From: Montifringilla adamsi
Lineage: Eukaryota > Chordata > Aves > Passeriformes > Passeridae
Length of the DNA stretch: 64,000 bases
Reading direction: 5' to 3'
Assembly: GCA_017590115.1 (NCBI GenBank)
Contig: JAGGNK010007559.1
Coordinates: 5,292,020-5,356,019, forward strand
The first letter of the stretch is position 1, and every line of letters starts with the position of its first letter. Position numbers and translations under genes: made by a program. Shown here piece after piece: positions 22,492 through 36,982 of this stretch. Below the pieces are notes generated by a model, which was not told where the DNA came from, did no database searches, and saw nothing but the letters and a program-made list of their open reading frames with translations.

Positions 22492-24600
22492 AAATTATGA
22501 ACTGATATATTTCAGAAAGAGAAAGAATGAGTCCTTCACTAAAATATCAATTTTTTTTTCTGAAAGTGGCCATTTTGCTGAAGAGTGGTTCACAATTTCA
22601 AAAATATGTATCATTCAATAAAATAGTGCATTTATTAATTCACTGTTTCATAATTTCCTGAAAAACTCTGTTCAGTTGAAAACTGAAACCAATTTTTCTA
22701 CTTGCCAACCAGAAAAATGTATAATTGCCGAAGCCTCTGCAGGAAACTGAAAGAAGGTTTATGCACATTGTACAACCACAACAGAAAAACTAAACGGACC
22801 ATGGGCCCTTGTAAGACATTTCTGCAAACTGGGAATTGTGAACAGGAGTCATCTTCCATTTTTAAGATGAATCAGGAAAACCCAAATGCCTTTAGTTACA
22901 CTTGCCCACAGATTTTAGCTTTGCCTTGTACTATACTATATAACCTCACATTATTGACTTCCAAATCATCATTTCTTAGAAGAAATTACGCTTCTCTACC
23001 CATTCAGCCCACATCAATTGATTAACTACATCTTTCTAGTACTATGAAAACACAAGGCTGTCCAAGAGTGTTTATTTAGAATAGAAAAAGCTTGCTGCTA
23101 CTTCTCAAACAATGATCATCGATTCCATGTGTTTAGAGATGAAATTGTGCTTCAGCCATTCACAGATTTTAAGGCAAGTTTAGAGCATTTTTTTTCCTTG
23201 AAGTTATTGAATGCTTTTGTATTGTAATGAAGGATATTCAGTGTTGGCAAGGGCTAAGTCAGCAGCAGCTCATTTTTCTGCAGTGAGAAGGAAAAAGTGG
23301 CAGCAAATGTTTGCACTGGACATCAAGTGCTGACTTCCCTTCTGCAGGAACTCCTTCCCAGAAGGGCAGGGATGGAATATTTACATTCTCAAGAATGCAA
23401 ATAAGGTTGAGATTCACTCCTCTGACCTGCCAGACCCGTTCTGTGACTCCAAGCAGTCCCACCAAATTTGTAAAATAAATGAAAGTGGAGTGCACACAGT
23501 TTCAAAACACATTAAGAAATAATTTCAAGCTTATTCCTTACACAGAAAACCAGAAGCTCAGACTGCTTGTCCTGGGATGAAACTCCATCATTTGTGTTCT
23601 GCTAAATGATTGTTCCAGAATATTCTATTACACTGTCTAGATGGAGGAAAAGCCTTCACAGCTATTATCTTTCACTCTTATTCAAGTAAATGGTCTTCAT
23701 TCAGCCAGCTACAGGGATTACTCACATGATCAACAAATTTGAATCCAAAATATTTTGAGAAGGAGGCAGTCATATTGAAATTGAAAAAAAAAATGTGTAA
23801 CAGACTGCAGGATGAGACATGCAGCCACTCTATAGCCAAAGGTATCAGGCTGCTGCCAAAGGAATTGCATTAAAAATGAGCAGTGCACTCCTCATGGCTC
23901 ATACCAGCTATTTAATAAACTGATTTTATGGTAACACCATCCAACTCCACTTTACACATTTCTATGCCCAGAGCACCCAAAAACAGGTTCAGGTCTTTAC
24001 TGTGACTGATGGCTCCCAGATTTTATTGATGCAAACTGGGGCCTGCTGTGAGGTGACAAGCACTGCTGATGGCCTGAGATTTGGACACTGGTGTTCAAAA
24101 GACGTTGCAAATATCACTCCATACACAAAACCCTTAACACATTGCTCCTTTATGCTGTGACTGTCTGGCAGGACATGCCAGCAGACAAATCTTTTTAGCT
24201 TGACCTTCTGCCATCTGTCTCATCAGCTAAAGCAACACATCAAAAGGCCTTTCTCAATAAAACTTCAATCCCTGGTAGCCAGTATTAATGCTAGGAAAAG
24301 GGGGGAGAAGGGGGAATAAGAGATGAGAAATCAGAGTGTGATACTTCTACCTCAGGAGGAAACCAGAGAAGCCAAGCACACTAACAAGTGTTTATTTAAA
24401 AGGTTGATTGCTTCACAATCTAATTTTAAAACTCCCCACTTAAGCACTTCCTGAAGTCAGTATTTAATGTCCTCTTAGCAGGTAGGCTGGAAGGGAGGAG
24501 AGATTAGGTCAGAGATGGGATGTTAATAAGAAAACATGGCATGTCAGTTTTGGGAACAGAATCAAGGTCATTAAGCCTAAACACTGAACTGAGCTATAAA

Positions 24601-24684
24601 TACCTACCTACCTATTCTTAAAAAAGCCCCCAAACACACACCAAAAAAAAAAAAAAAAAAAGAAAGAAAGAAAATAAAAGAAAG
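24601..24684 (+). repeat. (TACC)n, poly(A) and (GAAA)n cluster
   Basis: About three to four TACC units (24601-24613), then a CA-rich stretch, A19 at 24643-24661, and GAAA units to about 24684. Confidence 0.75.
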
Positions 24685-27413
24685 CAGCAAAGATTCACCC
24701 TGGTAATTCTGCAGTGATAATGGGATTTACAGACACATTCTGTCACTGCCTTCCTGTGCACTGGTGCTTCTCACTTCTTGGAGCAGACAACAGCTCACGC
24801 CAAATGAATAAATCAGAGTCCAGCACAACAAAAAAATAGTCTCAAGATGGTTAAATGCATCTGGGGCACAACTGGTAGGGATGGAAGCCTACAAGGGTTT
24901 AATTGGAGAGGGTTATACTCAGACATGAACATAAAAACATGTATTAACAATAAGGTGGTGATCAATACTTTTGTTGAAATCTTGATTTCGTTTGCGATAC
25001 TCTTGCAGGCATGGTAGCCCAGATTGATTCAACACAGCATTAATGAGTTAAGTACCAAGTGAACCAAAGAAATAATGTGTGGGGCACTGCCACAAGCTTC
25101 TCGTGAACAGGTGACAAATGTTCTTATTTCCTCTCCTGACATGTGACATATGGAACTATCCCTGACAATTGGCCTGAAGTTAAAGCAGCCTCACGTTATC
25201 GACATGCAAGAGTGATTTCAGAAGAACACCCTGCTGATAGAAACAAGATTAACTTTTTGGCCCCCGAGAAAGAATTACCCTTGCATGGATGGACAACAGG
25301 TGCCAATGCACTGAGGGGCAACGTGGTGAGAAATCCCAATCTGCACCAGCAGCCTACACTAGGCTGAAAGCACTAAAACATTCTGCATCCAGAAGCAATC
25401 ATCAAATCAGATTTTTCTTCTGTCTTAGAAGGAAAGCAAATGCAAAACGTTACCACTAGGGCAGGGATTCTTAAAGCAAACATGGTTTTGCCCTTTAAAA
25501 TTCCTTTCAGAAATTTAAACTTACTGATGAAGAGCAAAACAAAGGTAACCTTGCCAAGACACAGTAATTTTCCAATGTTTTATTGCTATTGAGACAGAGA
25601 CATCCTTGTTCATTCACATTGTGATCCAGATAATTGGTGGAACTCTCATGAATTCCAGCTTTGGGACATGCTCTCTGCAGCTTGCATTCACTGCAACAGA
25701 GAAGCTGTTTCCAAAATCAAAGACAGCCTTCAACACTTGACATCCATCCAGAGTACTTAAAAACGATCATAGATTTGCTGTAAGGAGCAGTACTAAAGCA
25801 GAAAGCTAACCATGAATGCACTGCCCTATACTCATACAAGGCACTGATGGCCAGTCTTGCATGGCTAAGGTCAGAGGGGTAAACCCACCAGAGGTAGAGG
25901 AGACTTTCCACATTACTAGAGCCTCAGGTTCCTTTCAAGTCTAGTATTTTTCCTTGTATCTCTTCTCCTAAGTTTCCCTTCTTTTTTATGCTGACACAGA
26001 GAGCACAAACAGTGACCAGTTGTAGGGATCAGAGTAATTCACTCACCTATTGAAAACACAATTTCTGTCTCTGGGACCACAACTGCACAACGAAAACCTT
26101 TTCTGCAGTTCCTTCTGCAGTCAATGCAATTAACCCAGAGGTGTTGCTAACTTTTTCTTTAGGAAAGGTATATATTCTCTCCTACTGACATTTTTACATA
26201 AGAGGGGCTTTACAAGTGTTAAAATAAAGTGTCTTAGACTTCTGTTTCTCCTCAGCCTTCAGAAATAAAGCCATAGGACTGTGGTCAGTAGATTGAAATT
26301 GTATCTATCTATATTGTCAGTGACTTAGATAAATACATAAGTGCTTGTCAAGCACTTTGTCTATTTTTAATTCAAGCAGAAGTTTGCATTCAAATCCATT
26401 TACAACTGTTTGACCCCAAACTTACAAACACAAGTCAAAACAACCTCAGTTAATAAAACAGACATTGGCAGGAGCCAGACATAGATATAAAAGCAAGAAT
26501 ATTATTTTCCTCTCTTGCATTTGCTTTAAAGACAAAGCAGTTCATGTTTGGAAGTTGTGTTTGCCACCTGCTCCTGCACAGCAGCAGCCTTTCAGGCACG
26601 TGGCAGGGGCAATTCTTGTGGAATGGTTAGTGTGCTTTTCCCCTTGACAGTGGGAAAATCAAAGGTCAGAGAGACACAGGACCTACCTCCCAGGCCTCCT
26701 TGTTCCCACAGCCTGGCAACCTGAATAGATAAAGAATAAAAATAATAATTTGGCAGTACCCCACTGATTTTAAACAAAAGCCTGTTTGTTTAGTTGGTTG
26801 TTAAGCAAAGTTGTATGGTGTGTTGTTCCATTCTTTACTTGTGGAGTGCACTGGTTAATATGATTCATTTACCACCATCTCAAAAGTGTACTTGGGACTT
26901 TTCAAACAGAAGAGATGCAGTTCTACTCTGACCTTTCCCCACTGGTTGTGTGCTTGTGGAGAAGCAATTTCAAGCAGGTCTCTACAAATTTGTTACTTAA
27001 TCCATCATAAAATTATGCATATGCAATCAATAATCCTATCAAAAGCAGCTGTTCAGTATTTTCATTCTGATTTACTCTTTATGTTGTGTGTATGACCATA
27101 TTTCCAACTAGCTGTGGACAGGGTGTCTTTATAAAAGCAGCAGTTTTGACAAGTATTTTTAAAAAGGTATTTACTACTGTAGCATCCTGGCTGTTTGTCA
27201 GGGAATTTAAGTTCTTTTCTTCATTGACCAGTAGAAAAAAACCTCTTTTTTTCATTTACCTGATGTCATTTCAGAACCAATAGGCAAAATTTCCTATCAG
27301 TTCTGTTGTTAATTACAACTAGCTACAATCAGGTTCTCAGGCTGAAGGTTGGTGACCTTGTACTTGAAAAATAAATTTTCAGCTGTGAGCAATTAACAAA
27401 CTCAGTAGACCAG

Positions 27414-27430
27414 AAAAAAAAAAAAAAAAA
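27414..27430 (+). repeat. Poly(A) tract, 17 bases
   Basis: Uninterrupted A17 followed by gcccaggcct. Confidence 0.75.
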
Positions 27431-28482
27431 GCCCAGGCCTGGTCTGTTAAAAAATGATAAGAACAAAAATTCATCAAACTCAGAAATCAGCTGAGCTGCA
27501 GCCATTGTTTGACAGCTCTATCATTACATGGGACATAAATTACATTTAATCATCACCTTGTTTATCACTTCCCTGGCTGTAAATTAGTTGTACAATGGAA
27601 TGAGGTTCTGGAACTGCCGAACACGTGGTGAGTGCTCACTGGAGAGCACAGCATGGAAAACCTCCCATCAGATCTGCTGCTGAGCAACCATAGATGGTGT
27701 GGGAGACAGAGGAGTGAGATGGGAGTCCAGGCTACCAGCATAGGTCAGTCTCCATGAAAAACAAGGACCACAAGGCCTGCCAAAACTACAAAGCCATGTG
27801 CTGAATGGAATAATTACTGGTGTCATTACTACAGTTCCTGGTACACTTCACTTTTCCTGGTTATTATTTGGAAATGCCTTTAACAGTTTGAGTACTGTGT
27901 GGATGAAGACTTGCTCAGAAGTTTTCCATTAACTCCATCTATCAGAGAGTACAGGAAAGACTCTGTGCAGGCTGAATTTTCCCATGAATTTTCCCAGTTG
28001 TCACTTCCCAATCACCAGTTTATGTCTGAGATTCAGGCATGTCAGTGTTTTGTTCAGCTCCCCGAATATTGGCAGGCTGCCCTTTTGCAGTTTCAGAGTG
28101 CTCCTGGGGAGTCTTATGGAGCTCTCCCATCGCTAATAAACCATGTCCAATCATCATGGTTGATGACTGCCCTTCCTTTACATCAATAATTCTCAGCTAC
28201 ACCTCCCACATTCCACAAACAAAACCAGAACACAAAGCAAGAAAAGTGTAAACAGTTTATGTTTTGTAACTCAGTAAGGCAGAGAAACTGCAAAATTATA
28301 TTCCAGGTCTATGTGGTGCTGCATAATCCAAATGAATGGCAGCTGTTCTGAACTTGGAGCTGGTGGTTAGAGGTCCTAATCACCTATCCAAATTTAAGTG
28401 GTTGTGCAGCACCCTCTCTATATTCTCTATATTGATCACTGTTCAACTAATACTAGCCCTGGGAGCAGAGATGATGAAGCAG

Positions 28483-28506
28483 AAAAAAAGAAAAAAAAAA
28501 AAAAAA
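28483..28506 (+). repeat. A-rich tract A7-G-A16
   Basis: Seven A, one G and sixteen A, read directly. Confidence 0.75.
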
Positions 28507-31500
28507 GGTTCTGAAGGTTAATGTGCACAGCTGTCATAGGCTGACAGGGAGGAAGACTGGACATGGGATTATGAAAGTTTCTATATTCCACAGCCAGCAA
28601 GATTATATGCTTTCAGAGACCTTTCCTTCTGGAGATACTGGCCTTGTTCCAAAAAACCAGACTATTCCCTACAGACAGGAATAAGATGCCATAAAAAATT
28701 CAGCCTGTTGCAGGGGTTGGCTGTGGTAAATATCCTGATGCAGTTTCATTCTGGATGTCTCAGTTCCCTTTTCTCCACACTGAATCTGCAAGTCTAAATT
28801 CAGATCAATAGTGGCAATAAATGGGAAACATTTTCAGCTGCAGGACATTATAATTCCTGGGAAGGAAAACAAGGACTCTGCACTAATGGGCACTATCTAA
28901 ATACACAACCCAAGCAATTAAACAGTCTATATACATAACCACCTCAGAGAGTCTTTGCTTCATAAGCCATGGTATTGTTTCCCAGCCTACAGGTACTTAA
29001 AATATAAACAAAAAATACCCTTAAAGCTCTATTTAATATGTAGGTAGAAATCAGACAATCACTGGGGAAACATGTTCTCCAAACTCATATTTAAATGAAT
29101 TTCGTACCGCTCACAATCGTTACATTTATTTGCACCTCAGAGCTTTCTCCTGCTCTCCTTCCTGCCTGGAAGAAAGAAAAGATTGTGCACATCAGTGGGG
29201 AGGGCTGAAATCAAGCATTTACTGGCACACGAAGGAGGTTTCAGTGTTCAGTAATGAAGCGATAATCATCAAGGTAGATTAATGATTGTCTGATAGAGTT
29301 CATCGCCTTGGGCCATTAACCCTCATGTGGTTATTAATTTTGCAGAAGACATCCTGTACTGCTGAGGTCATTACTGCTGTTATTAGCTAATGAAAGATAA
29401 AACATCTGAAGTTCCCTCTCTCATATATTCAGATATTCACACACCCATCCCTATGTTGTACGTGTGCCTGATTAAATTGATCATTTCAGAAGTAAACGGA
29501 ATAAGTGGGTAGGGAGGTCAGAGCACCCATAAGCAGGGTAAATTACCATAGACTGAGCTTTGCTCTGCCAGACTACTGTCCCAGGCTGTGATTCAGTGGA
29601 GCAGAGGGAAATAGCAGTAAAATCAGCTTTTTTTTTCCCTGCAGTAGGCAAAGCTTTCACCTGTAGCATCACAGAGTTAAGCTGTGAGTGCAGCTGGAGG
29701 GGTCTCATGTGGAGCTGCCTTGTGATGGCTACAGCTGCACAACTGTTGGCAAGTGGTCACAAAACAACGTGGCAGGAAAGGCCAGTGCAAGCTGGGATTC
29801 TCTGAGACATCATTAATCAGTAAGTGAATCCATATTCTTCCACTTCCACATCTCCCATTTTAGGATACTGTTCCAAATCAGCTGAAGTCCATGCAAGATT
29901 GCTTCCCCTTTCTCTCTCTGGATCGTACATTCCCACCAGCGCAGCATGGATAATGGGATGGTCAGGGCCTGATTGAGTTAAACTCTGTTCTCTCCCCTTT
30001 GTAGGGTTATATTTTTTGTCTCAATCAGCTCCCTGAACCAGCTCACCACATGCTCAACAGTGCCAGAAGGCAGCAGGGGCAGAACTGAGCGTGCTGAGAT
30101 TGTGACTCAAGGCATGAACAGAGCAGCTGTAATTTAGATGAGTTTAAGCTGCCCAAAAACTTCCCCACAGCTCACTGTCAGGGAGACTCCAGCTGAATTT
30201 AAAAGAAAACTTGTAGACAGTGAAAATTCATCAAATATTTCTGCTGGGGTAAGATGCAACCCAACGCTGCTGATGTCGCAGTTTGAATCAGTACTTTGGC
30301 TCAGAAATTAGTTTTTTCAAAGTTCTTTTAAGTACCATCAAGAGAAAAATGAAATTTAGAGGCTTCCCTCTTTTGCAAATAGTGATCTTCCTCCTTGCTA
30401 CTTTACTAGCAAACTAAAGTTTCTAAATCAGTAACTTAAAAAAGCTGTAGCACGTATCTATAATCTCTTATGAACTTTTTTGATAGAATTTTAAATATCC
30501 AGCAGTTGTTTTTTTTTCAATGTGACCTTAAATATGTGCTTCATATATCGACCATAAAAACAAATATATGCGGGTTCATTTGAAAGTTAGCAACCTAAAA
30601 ATACAAAGAGCCTCACAGACTATACATATAACAATGAACTAAACAATATTAATATTTAATTTTAAGGTAACACTACTCTCAACAGGCCTGAGGAGGTGAT
30701 AAACTGCTCCAAGTGGCACCAAGGACAAAGCTGTTGAGGAACGAGAGATACAAAAATGGAAGATTTAAGAACAGAACCAGAAGCTTTTATGGTTCCTTCT
30801 GGTATGAAGAGCAGAGGTGGGGGATGTGGGGAAAAGCAGGGATGGGGAAACCACCATGGGGTGCCCAGCACCTTTGGTCACTGAGCCATCAGGGGCTTTG
30901 CATTTGTATTCATCCCCAACTCCTCTGCAGTGCAAGGCAGTAGAGCTGAGGAGAGCAGGTGTTCAGCCCTCTGGGAAGGAAAATCACTCTGTGAACCTGG
31001 AGGCTCAGTGCTCATGAAGAGGCTGTGGCAGAGAATTCCAGATGAGAGAGACAAGAACAGGCTGGAAGAAATACTGTCAATATAAACCAGGGCTGAGTTT
31101 TGTGTTGGGCTTACTTGTGATCTTCTGCTTCCAGCCTTGCCCACAAAACCTTGACCTCTGGCCTTGTGAAATCTTTGCCTTGTTTTACAATTAAACCTGT
31201 TCAGGGTTAATTACATTAACTTACATTAATTTACAATGAATGTTCAGGGACAAGGTGAATCAAGACGAAAATCGAGAAGTTAGGCAAAGTCTCTTCTCAG
31301 AGACACGGAATAACAACAGAAGTTGTAGCCAAGCTTGAGGAACTCAAACCTTCAGCACATTTGGCCAACATAGGGCTGGGGTGAAAGGCAAACCCCAGAA
31401 TTCTTCTTATACAAGCAAACAGCAGAGTTTCATCTCAAAATTCCAGATAAAGGAAAAGCATCACAGAGAAAAAAAAAATGGTTCCTCTGGGTCTAAACCA

Positions 31501-33124
31501 GAAACCACAGGAATGGTGTAAAAAGAGCAAGACTCAGTCCAAATTTTGATTTTAGTTTTGAAAGACAGTTTTCTCTGAAGATTAATATTATTGGCCATCA
31601 AGCAGCTGAAGGATGGCACAATGCTTTCTCTTGATCACTCTTTAATTGTAGAGAGTTGGAGTTGCCCTGCTCAGAAACACAGGAAGCAACACTGGCACAA
31701 CCTGGGTTCAAAAGAAAACTCAGCACCTATATTTGCAGAAGTTAAGAATGGTTAATACTCCTGGTAAAAAATGCAGTTATTTTCTCACAGCCTACAGTTT
31801 ATGTGCTAGAATGTAGATAGACAAGGCTCATATGCACAATATAACTGTATTTTTACTAATAGCAGAAATGAGAAAGAAGGTAAGTCAGCCACCAACAGAC
31901 AGGTAAATAAGAGACCTCTCTATCTGCAAACAGATTTTTGGAAAAATGGATTTTTCCACCCAATCAGCATGGTTTTTAAATTTCATATAATTGATTCAAC
32001 AAGACCAATTAAATATGGCAATACATTTTTTATTTTAAAAAGTAATACTCAGGGATAAAGCTGATCAGGAATCATTCCATAGCAAAAATTTTTCAAACAA
32101 ACCCCTCCATTCTGATTATTTTAGAAAAGTAATTTGAAATGGAAAACTGTTTTACAAGGTCAACATTTAAAAGAAGCTCAGCTCAAGGACACTTTTGTAA
32201 ATATATTTCACCAGCAAGAGGAACACAAACTTGTTTTCAAACTCTTGTAGGAACACTCCCACTTAACATGAGCGTGACCTACTACATGTATTTACTGAAT
32301 CCTCAGCAGCTGTCTGAAGATAAGAATGAGATTTTGCAACCAAAGAACTGCTTCTATTCGAGACAGCAACAATCCTGATGAATATTTAGTCTTGGCAAGG
32401 CATTACAAAGAGATCATAAGGGAGAAACCAGTTTTTAACCTAAACCTTGTCAAAAAGGGAGCCTGGCTCTGGCCATCACTGCCAGCTGCTCACTCTGGAG
32501 CACAAGGAAGTTGAGCAGGAAGGCCACTGCTCAGCTGTTCATCATCAGCATCTTTACTCTCAACCTCAAACTCTATTCCAGATGCAGGTCCCAGGAGCAA
32601 GGCTCTACCTGTTCACCGGTCCACAAACCTTCAGTGTGTTTAACTGAAGTGTCTGTCATGTCATATTAACTCCACTCCTCCTGAAACAGCACATTTTGAG
32701 GAACAGGATTACTCCATACATGTCAGAAGTCTGTATCTGTTAATTGTTTTTTCAGAATAGACTGCAGCTTTTAGAAGAAAAGTTTATTTTGAGCAAGACA
32801 TCACACTGATAACCAGGGATCTGCTTTTTCCTTCCTTTTTTATTAATTTATAATCTCTTGAAGCACCAGAACAGTAAATGCAACTTCTTCAGCCTCAATC
32901 TATTGTAACAGGAGATTTCCCAACCCCTGCCATGCTTCAGCTTTGCCTCATGTCCACTAATGTGGAAACTAGAAATATTCTTGTAATAAACAACTTCTGT
33001 AGGAGAACCATTGACTGGTGACTGGGTATTCCAGCAGCAGTGGTTCCACATGAAATCACACTCAGGAGCTTTGGAATTCACCAGTGATCTTTAGAGTGAG
33101 GTAGAGACTTGGGAAAAAGCAAGA

Positions 33125-33139
33125 TTTTTTTTTTTTTTT
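33125..33139 (+). repeat. Poly(T) tract
   Basis: An uninterrupted run of 15 T. Confidence 0.7.
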
Positions 33140-34918
33140 AAGGAGGCAATATTTTCAAAGTAAGGGTCTAGAATAAAAAACCAAAACCCCAGCAACTCCT
33201 CTTTGTCCCAGTACTTTAAGAGCAGCAATAAAAGGCACTTTTTATATTTTTGGAAGTTTGAACTTTCATTCTTCTTCTTAATCAAACCTAGATTTTAGTG
33301 GAAACACATTAGTTAATTGACTCTTTCATCTCCCAAATGCCTCCCAGCTTCATGTCAGGTTGAAAATAAACTTTTCATGGAATAATTTCAAAATGAGTGC
33401 AAGTATCATATTTTCATTCCTTCACATTATTTTACTGAGAGAACATAAAAAGAAACTCAGAATCATTGACAAAAAATACCAAGTAGAAATCAAAGGGGGA
33501 AATGAAACGCAGGGATTAATTTTTATTACCAGAGTGTAAATACTGATAGCGGATCAAATATATTCTAGCTATCTTTTTCTGTATTCAATTCCTTTTCATA
33601 ATGTTGTCACCCAAAATGCAATTAACATAAGAGGTGGGGAATACAGCTTTAAGTAAGGACAATTTCCTGTAACAGTCTTTGATGCAAAATCGTATTTCTG
33701 CTTTAATCCTGGATAGATGATCTGGTTTTAATTTCCATAGAAATGAGATTCCCTTCCTTGTGGTAGAGCTGCCTGTAAGTGCACAGTAATCCAGACCTCA
33801 GAGCAAGGACTACAGTTTAACAGGAGTTTAAACAGTCTATAAAAAAATAAATTATATTCATTATCTGTAAATAAATAGTTTGGATTGTTCTTCCTCCTTC
33901 CCACCCCCCCCTCCTCTCAGATATGGATTATACAACATCCCTGTGGCAGATCTGGAATCTAACTTCTGTGGACTTTGGGTTAGAATACAGAACCCAGGAA
34001 TAAAATATTAATAGACTTGTATGTGCACTTTTTAATGGACAAGGCATTCACTTCTTGCTATTAACTGTTATTTAAGAAATTAGAAGTTCAGTACTTTAAA
34101 TCAGATTTGGAAACAATTCTTTGTTTCTTCACTGCCTTCATTAACATGTTGGTAATTTAAAATTGCAAATTACTTTAGGTCCTCCTGAGGCTTTGGGGTT
34201 TGTTTTTTGCTTTTGTGTATTTCAATCACCAAGTTTGTTTTTAATGTATGACTCCAACAAAGCTGGGAAAGCCTCCAGCCCCAAGCGAGGAGCTCAGCTG
34301 TGGGTACCAGCTCTGCCCAGGGGCTGCATTCCAAGACTGAAAAAATTCTTTTACTTCTCAGGGCTTTCCAATGGAGCAGAAGTAAATGAACATATTAAAG
34401 ATCACCACTTTCTGGTAATCCAATGCAAGAACAGAGAAACTGGCTAAATGGAGCCTGATTTCCTCTGGTTTTGATGGCTTATTTGTTTTTGTTGGATTTC
34501 CTTAGAAAGCTTTTAGAAGACTGAAATATTAACAGAAGAATATTCAGCTAAAAACTTATTTCCTGATAATCCTTCTGCTACTCATTAACACTCTAATATG
34601 CTAAAGGTTTGGTCTCGACAAAAGACTACAGGAACAGTGCACTGAAGAATTTGCTTGAATTAAGTGCAGGAATAATCCACTAATATCACATTTCAAGTAT
34701 AGTGAGTATCCTCAGTTCTCAGTTTCACACTGTTTGAGGCCTCAGTGGTTGCAGCTTAGCAGGATGGAATCCAAAATCTCTGACATTCCCTTCCCAAGAG
34801 CACAAGCAGAAACTGCTGTTATATAGTGGCTTGTAAATGTACAGACCTGAAGCTGAGCCTAATTAAACAGGAGCTCCAAAGCACCTGAGACTTCTATTTT
34901 AATAAAGGGTAAAGGGGA

Positions 34919-34953
34919 AGTTTTGTTGACAAACAGGAGTTTTGTTGACAAAC
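34919..34953 (+). repeat. Short tandem duplication, period 19
   Basis: The 16-mer agttttgttgacaaac occurs at 34919-34934 and identically at 34938-34953. Confidence 0.85.
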
Positions 34954-36956
34954 TACTTAATTATTGATTTCCAAAACTATTTTAGGACTCGAGATAACAC
35001 TTTTGAAAACCCTTAAGAAATTAGCACTTTATTAAATTAGTGGGTATTTCAAGATTATTTAAGGCTGTAATCTGCATGGAAGTAAAGTTTTGTGCATAGG
35101 AACTTTTAAAAATACAAAAAATAAATAATATTCACATGCAGGTACTAAATACGTGTAAAAATGTAATTATTTGTATCCAGGTGTTTCTAAATGTCTATTT
35201 ATAAGAATTCAATGAACAAAAGTGAAATCAAAGCCAAACATTCCAAGATCAAGAATTTCTACTATAAAACCATTTATTCTCTAGTGAAATACACAGAAAA
35301 AAAACTCAAAGAAAATTCTCTAACACCATTTTTCACTGTTATCCAGAAAGGTACCACTTTCAGGGCTCTCCTTCAGGCAGATGACCACTAATGTAATTTT
35401 TTGACCAAACACACACAGCTCAATGAATGGAGTTAACAACAGAAGGCAAAGAAGTGGCATTTTGGGTTTCCTTCACCAATGGTCTGCTTTTCCAGGTGTG
35501 AAGAAGTCTCATTCCTCCATTTTAAATACTTTACACTGATTTCAGGGTAATCCCTAAAAAGGGATTTTATTGTATTAATGAGGTCTGACAGTAAAACACC
35601 ACTCTTTAGAGGTTCAACAAACCAGTGGTGATGACTGAATATCAAGTTGTTTACCACATTTTAGCTGTGCTGTTGACCATATACTTGGAGCTAAAATTAC
35701 AGCATGGAGCACAATTTGACCAAGTTGGCCTGAAAACAAACTATTTTGGCAAGGAATGCTAAACAAAACTCAGTATTTTACTCAAACCTGTGTGTTCTGT
35801 ATGTATGTGTAACATAAAAGTTAGGGTATTTGCAAACTGGAAAAAAAATTGAGATTTGCTACAGAGTTGCCAAATTTGGTTAAACAAGGACTTCAGCATT
35901 TCACATGGGGCTAATCTCTGTACAAAAGATAACTCTAATCCTTAATATTTCTAATACTGGCTGAGAGTGATGAGTTCAAAAGAGTAAATTCTGTCCTTAA
36001 AGCACTGTAGGAAGAAAAGTTACAGGTCTCATTGCATTTGGGCCTTGTGATGAACAAGGAAGGTCCCTGACCATAAAACCACAGTTCTCAAAAATGAATT
36101 AATATTTCATGATCCTGGAACACCCTTCTGCTTACTTGGATGGCCATATTCTCTGGGACAGTAGGTAACTTTATTGCTATAGAGGGCAATAAATAGATAA
36201 AATAAAGTACAATAGAGTACAATCTTTCAAAGTATTCATTTAAACTCCTAATATTCAACAGCTTCCCTGTAATCAGCCTTATGCTTGTTCTGTGGCATGC
36301 CCTGGCACTGAGACTTTGCATCACAAAAACAACTGTCAAGCCTCAGGAATGTAACAAGACAATCATGGCACCTTAAATAGATGCTATTCCAAACACAGAT
36401 TTGGGATACCTGGAAGAAGTAGTGAGTCCCACAGTACCAAATGCCTTCTCCTTCAGTCCAAAGTGCTGAAAAAGATCATCCATGACACATTAGATGATTC
36501 AACTGTTATGAAAATACCCAGTGACGTAATGGATTCTCATTTGAAGGAAACAATTCTCAGAAAACTTCTGCATGGAGTTTCATAACAGAAGAAAGTGAAG
36601 TGGGACCGAGTGAGAAGGAATGTAAGAAGACTCAGAAAAAGAAGTAAAATCATTTTCCATCTAATAAGGCAGTGACAAGACCTGCACATTTCATAAGAGC
36701 TGCATCATCTTCAATTTGATTCTCAGAATGTGAGAAATGTGAGGCTCCTGCTCACTTCTGGAGCTCTCTGACAAGCTTCCTCCTCAGCAGGAAGGACCAT
36801 TTGTCAACCTGAAGATTCCATTTGTTCTTTTTTTTTAACCTTCCTGTGCAGCACTTACCAACTGTCTCACTGCATAATCTCTACAGACAGCACAATCACA
36901 GTGCCCCTCTGCTTTTAGCATTGCTCCTGACTTCCAGAAACACTGTGGTCCAGCTG

Positions 36957-36982
36957 TAATTTATTTTATTTTATTTTATTTT
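36957..36982 (+). repeat. (TTTTA)n microsatellite
   Basis: About five TTTTA units in a row. Confidence 0.85.

Larger units (their letters stand above)
20743..27413. other. Non-coding stretch with simple repeats
   Basis: No gene recognised in about 6.7 kb. It holds A/C-rich, A-rich and (GAAA)n tracts (listed separately). A CpG-retaining block at about 25110-25375 carries a 74-codon open frame (25143-25367). The rest is AT-rich unique sequence with short open frames. Confidence 0.5.
27431..36956. other. Non-coding stretch, no gene recognised
   Basis: About 9.5 kb with only short frames, the longest being 96 codons at 27899-28189. None has a recognisable product. The segment at about 29230-29420 is dense in TAAT/ATTA cores with a few CpGs and looks enhancer-like. 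A 16-base near-tandem duplication lies at 34919-34953. Confidence 0.5.

Noticed and set aside
27899..28189. 96-codon frame with protein-like composition
   Set aside because: No domain, no convincing splice sites around it, and an overlapping 70-codon frame; chance is sufficient.
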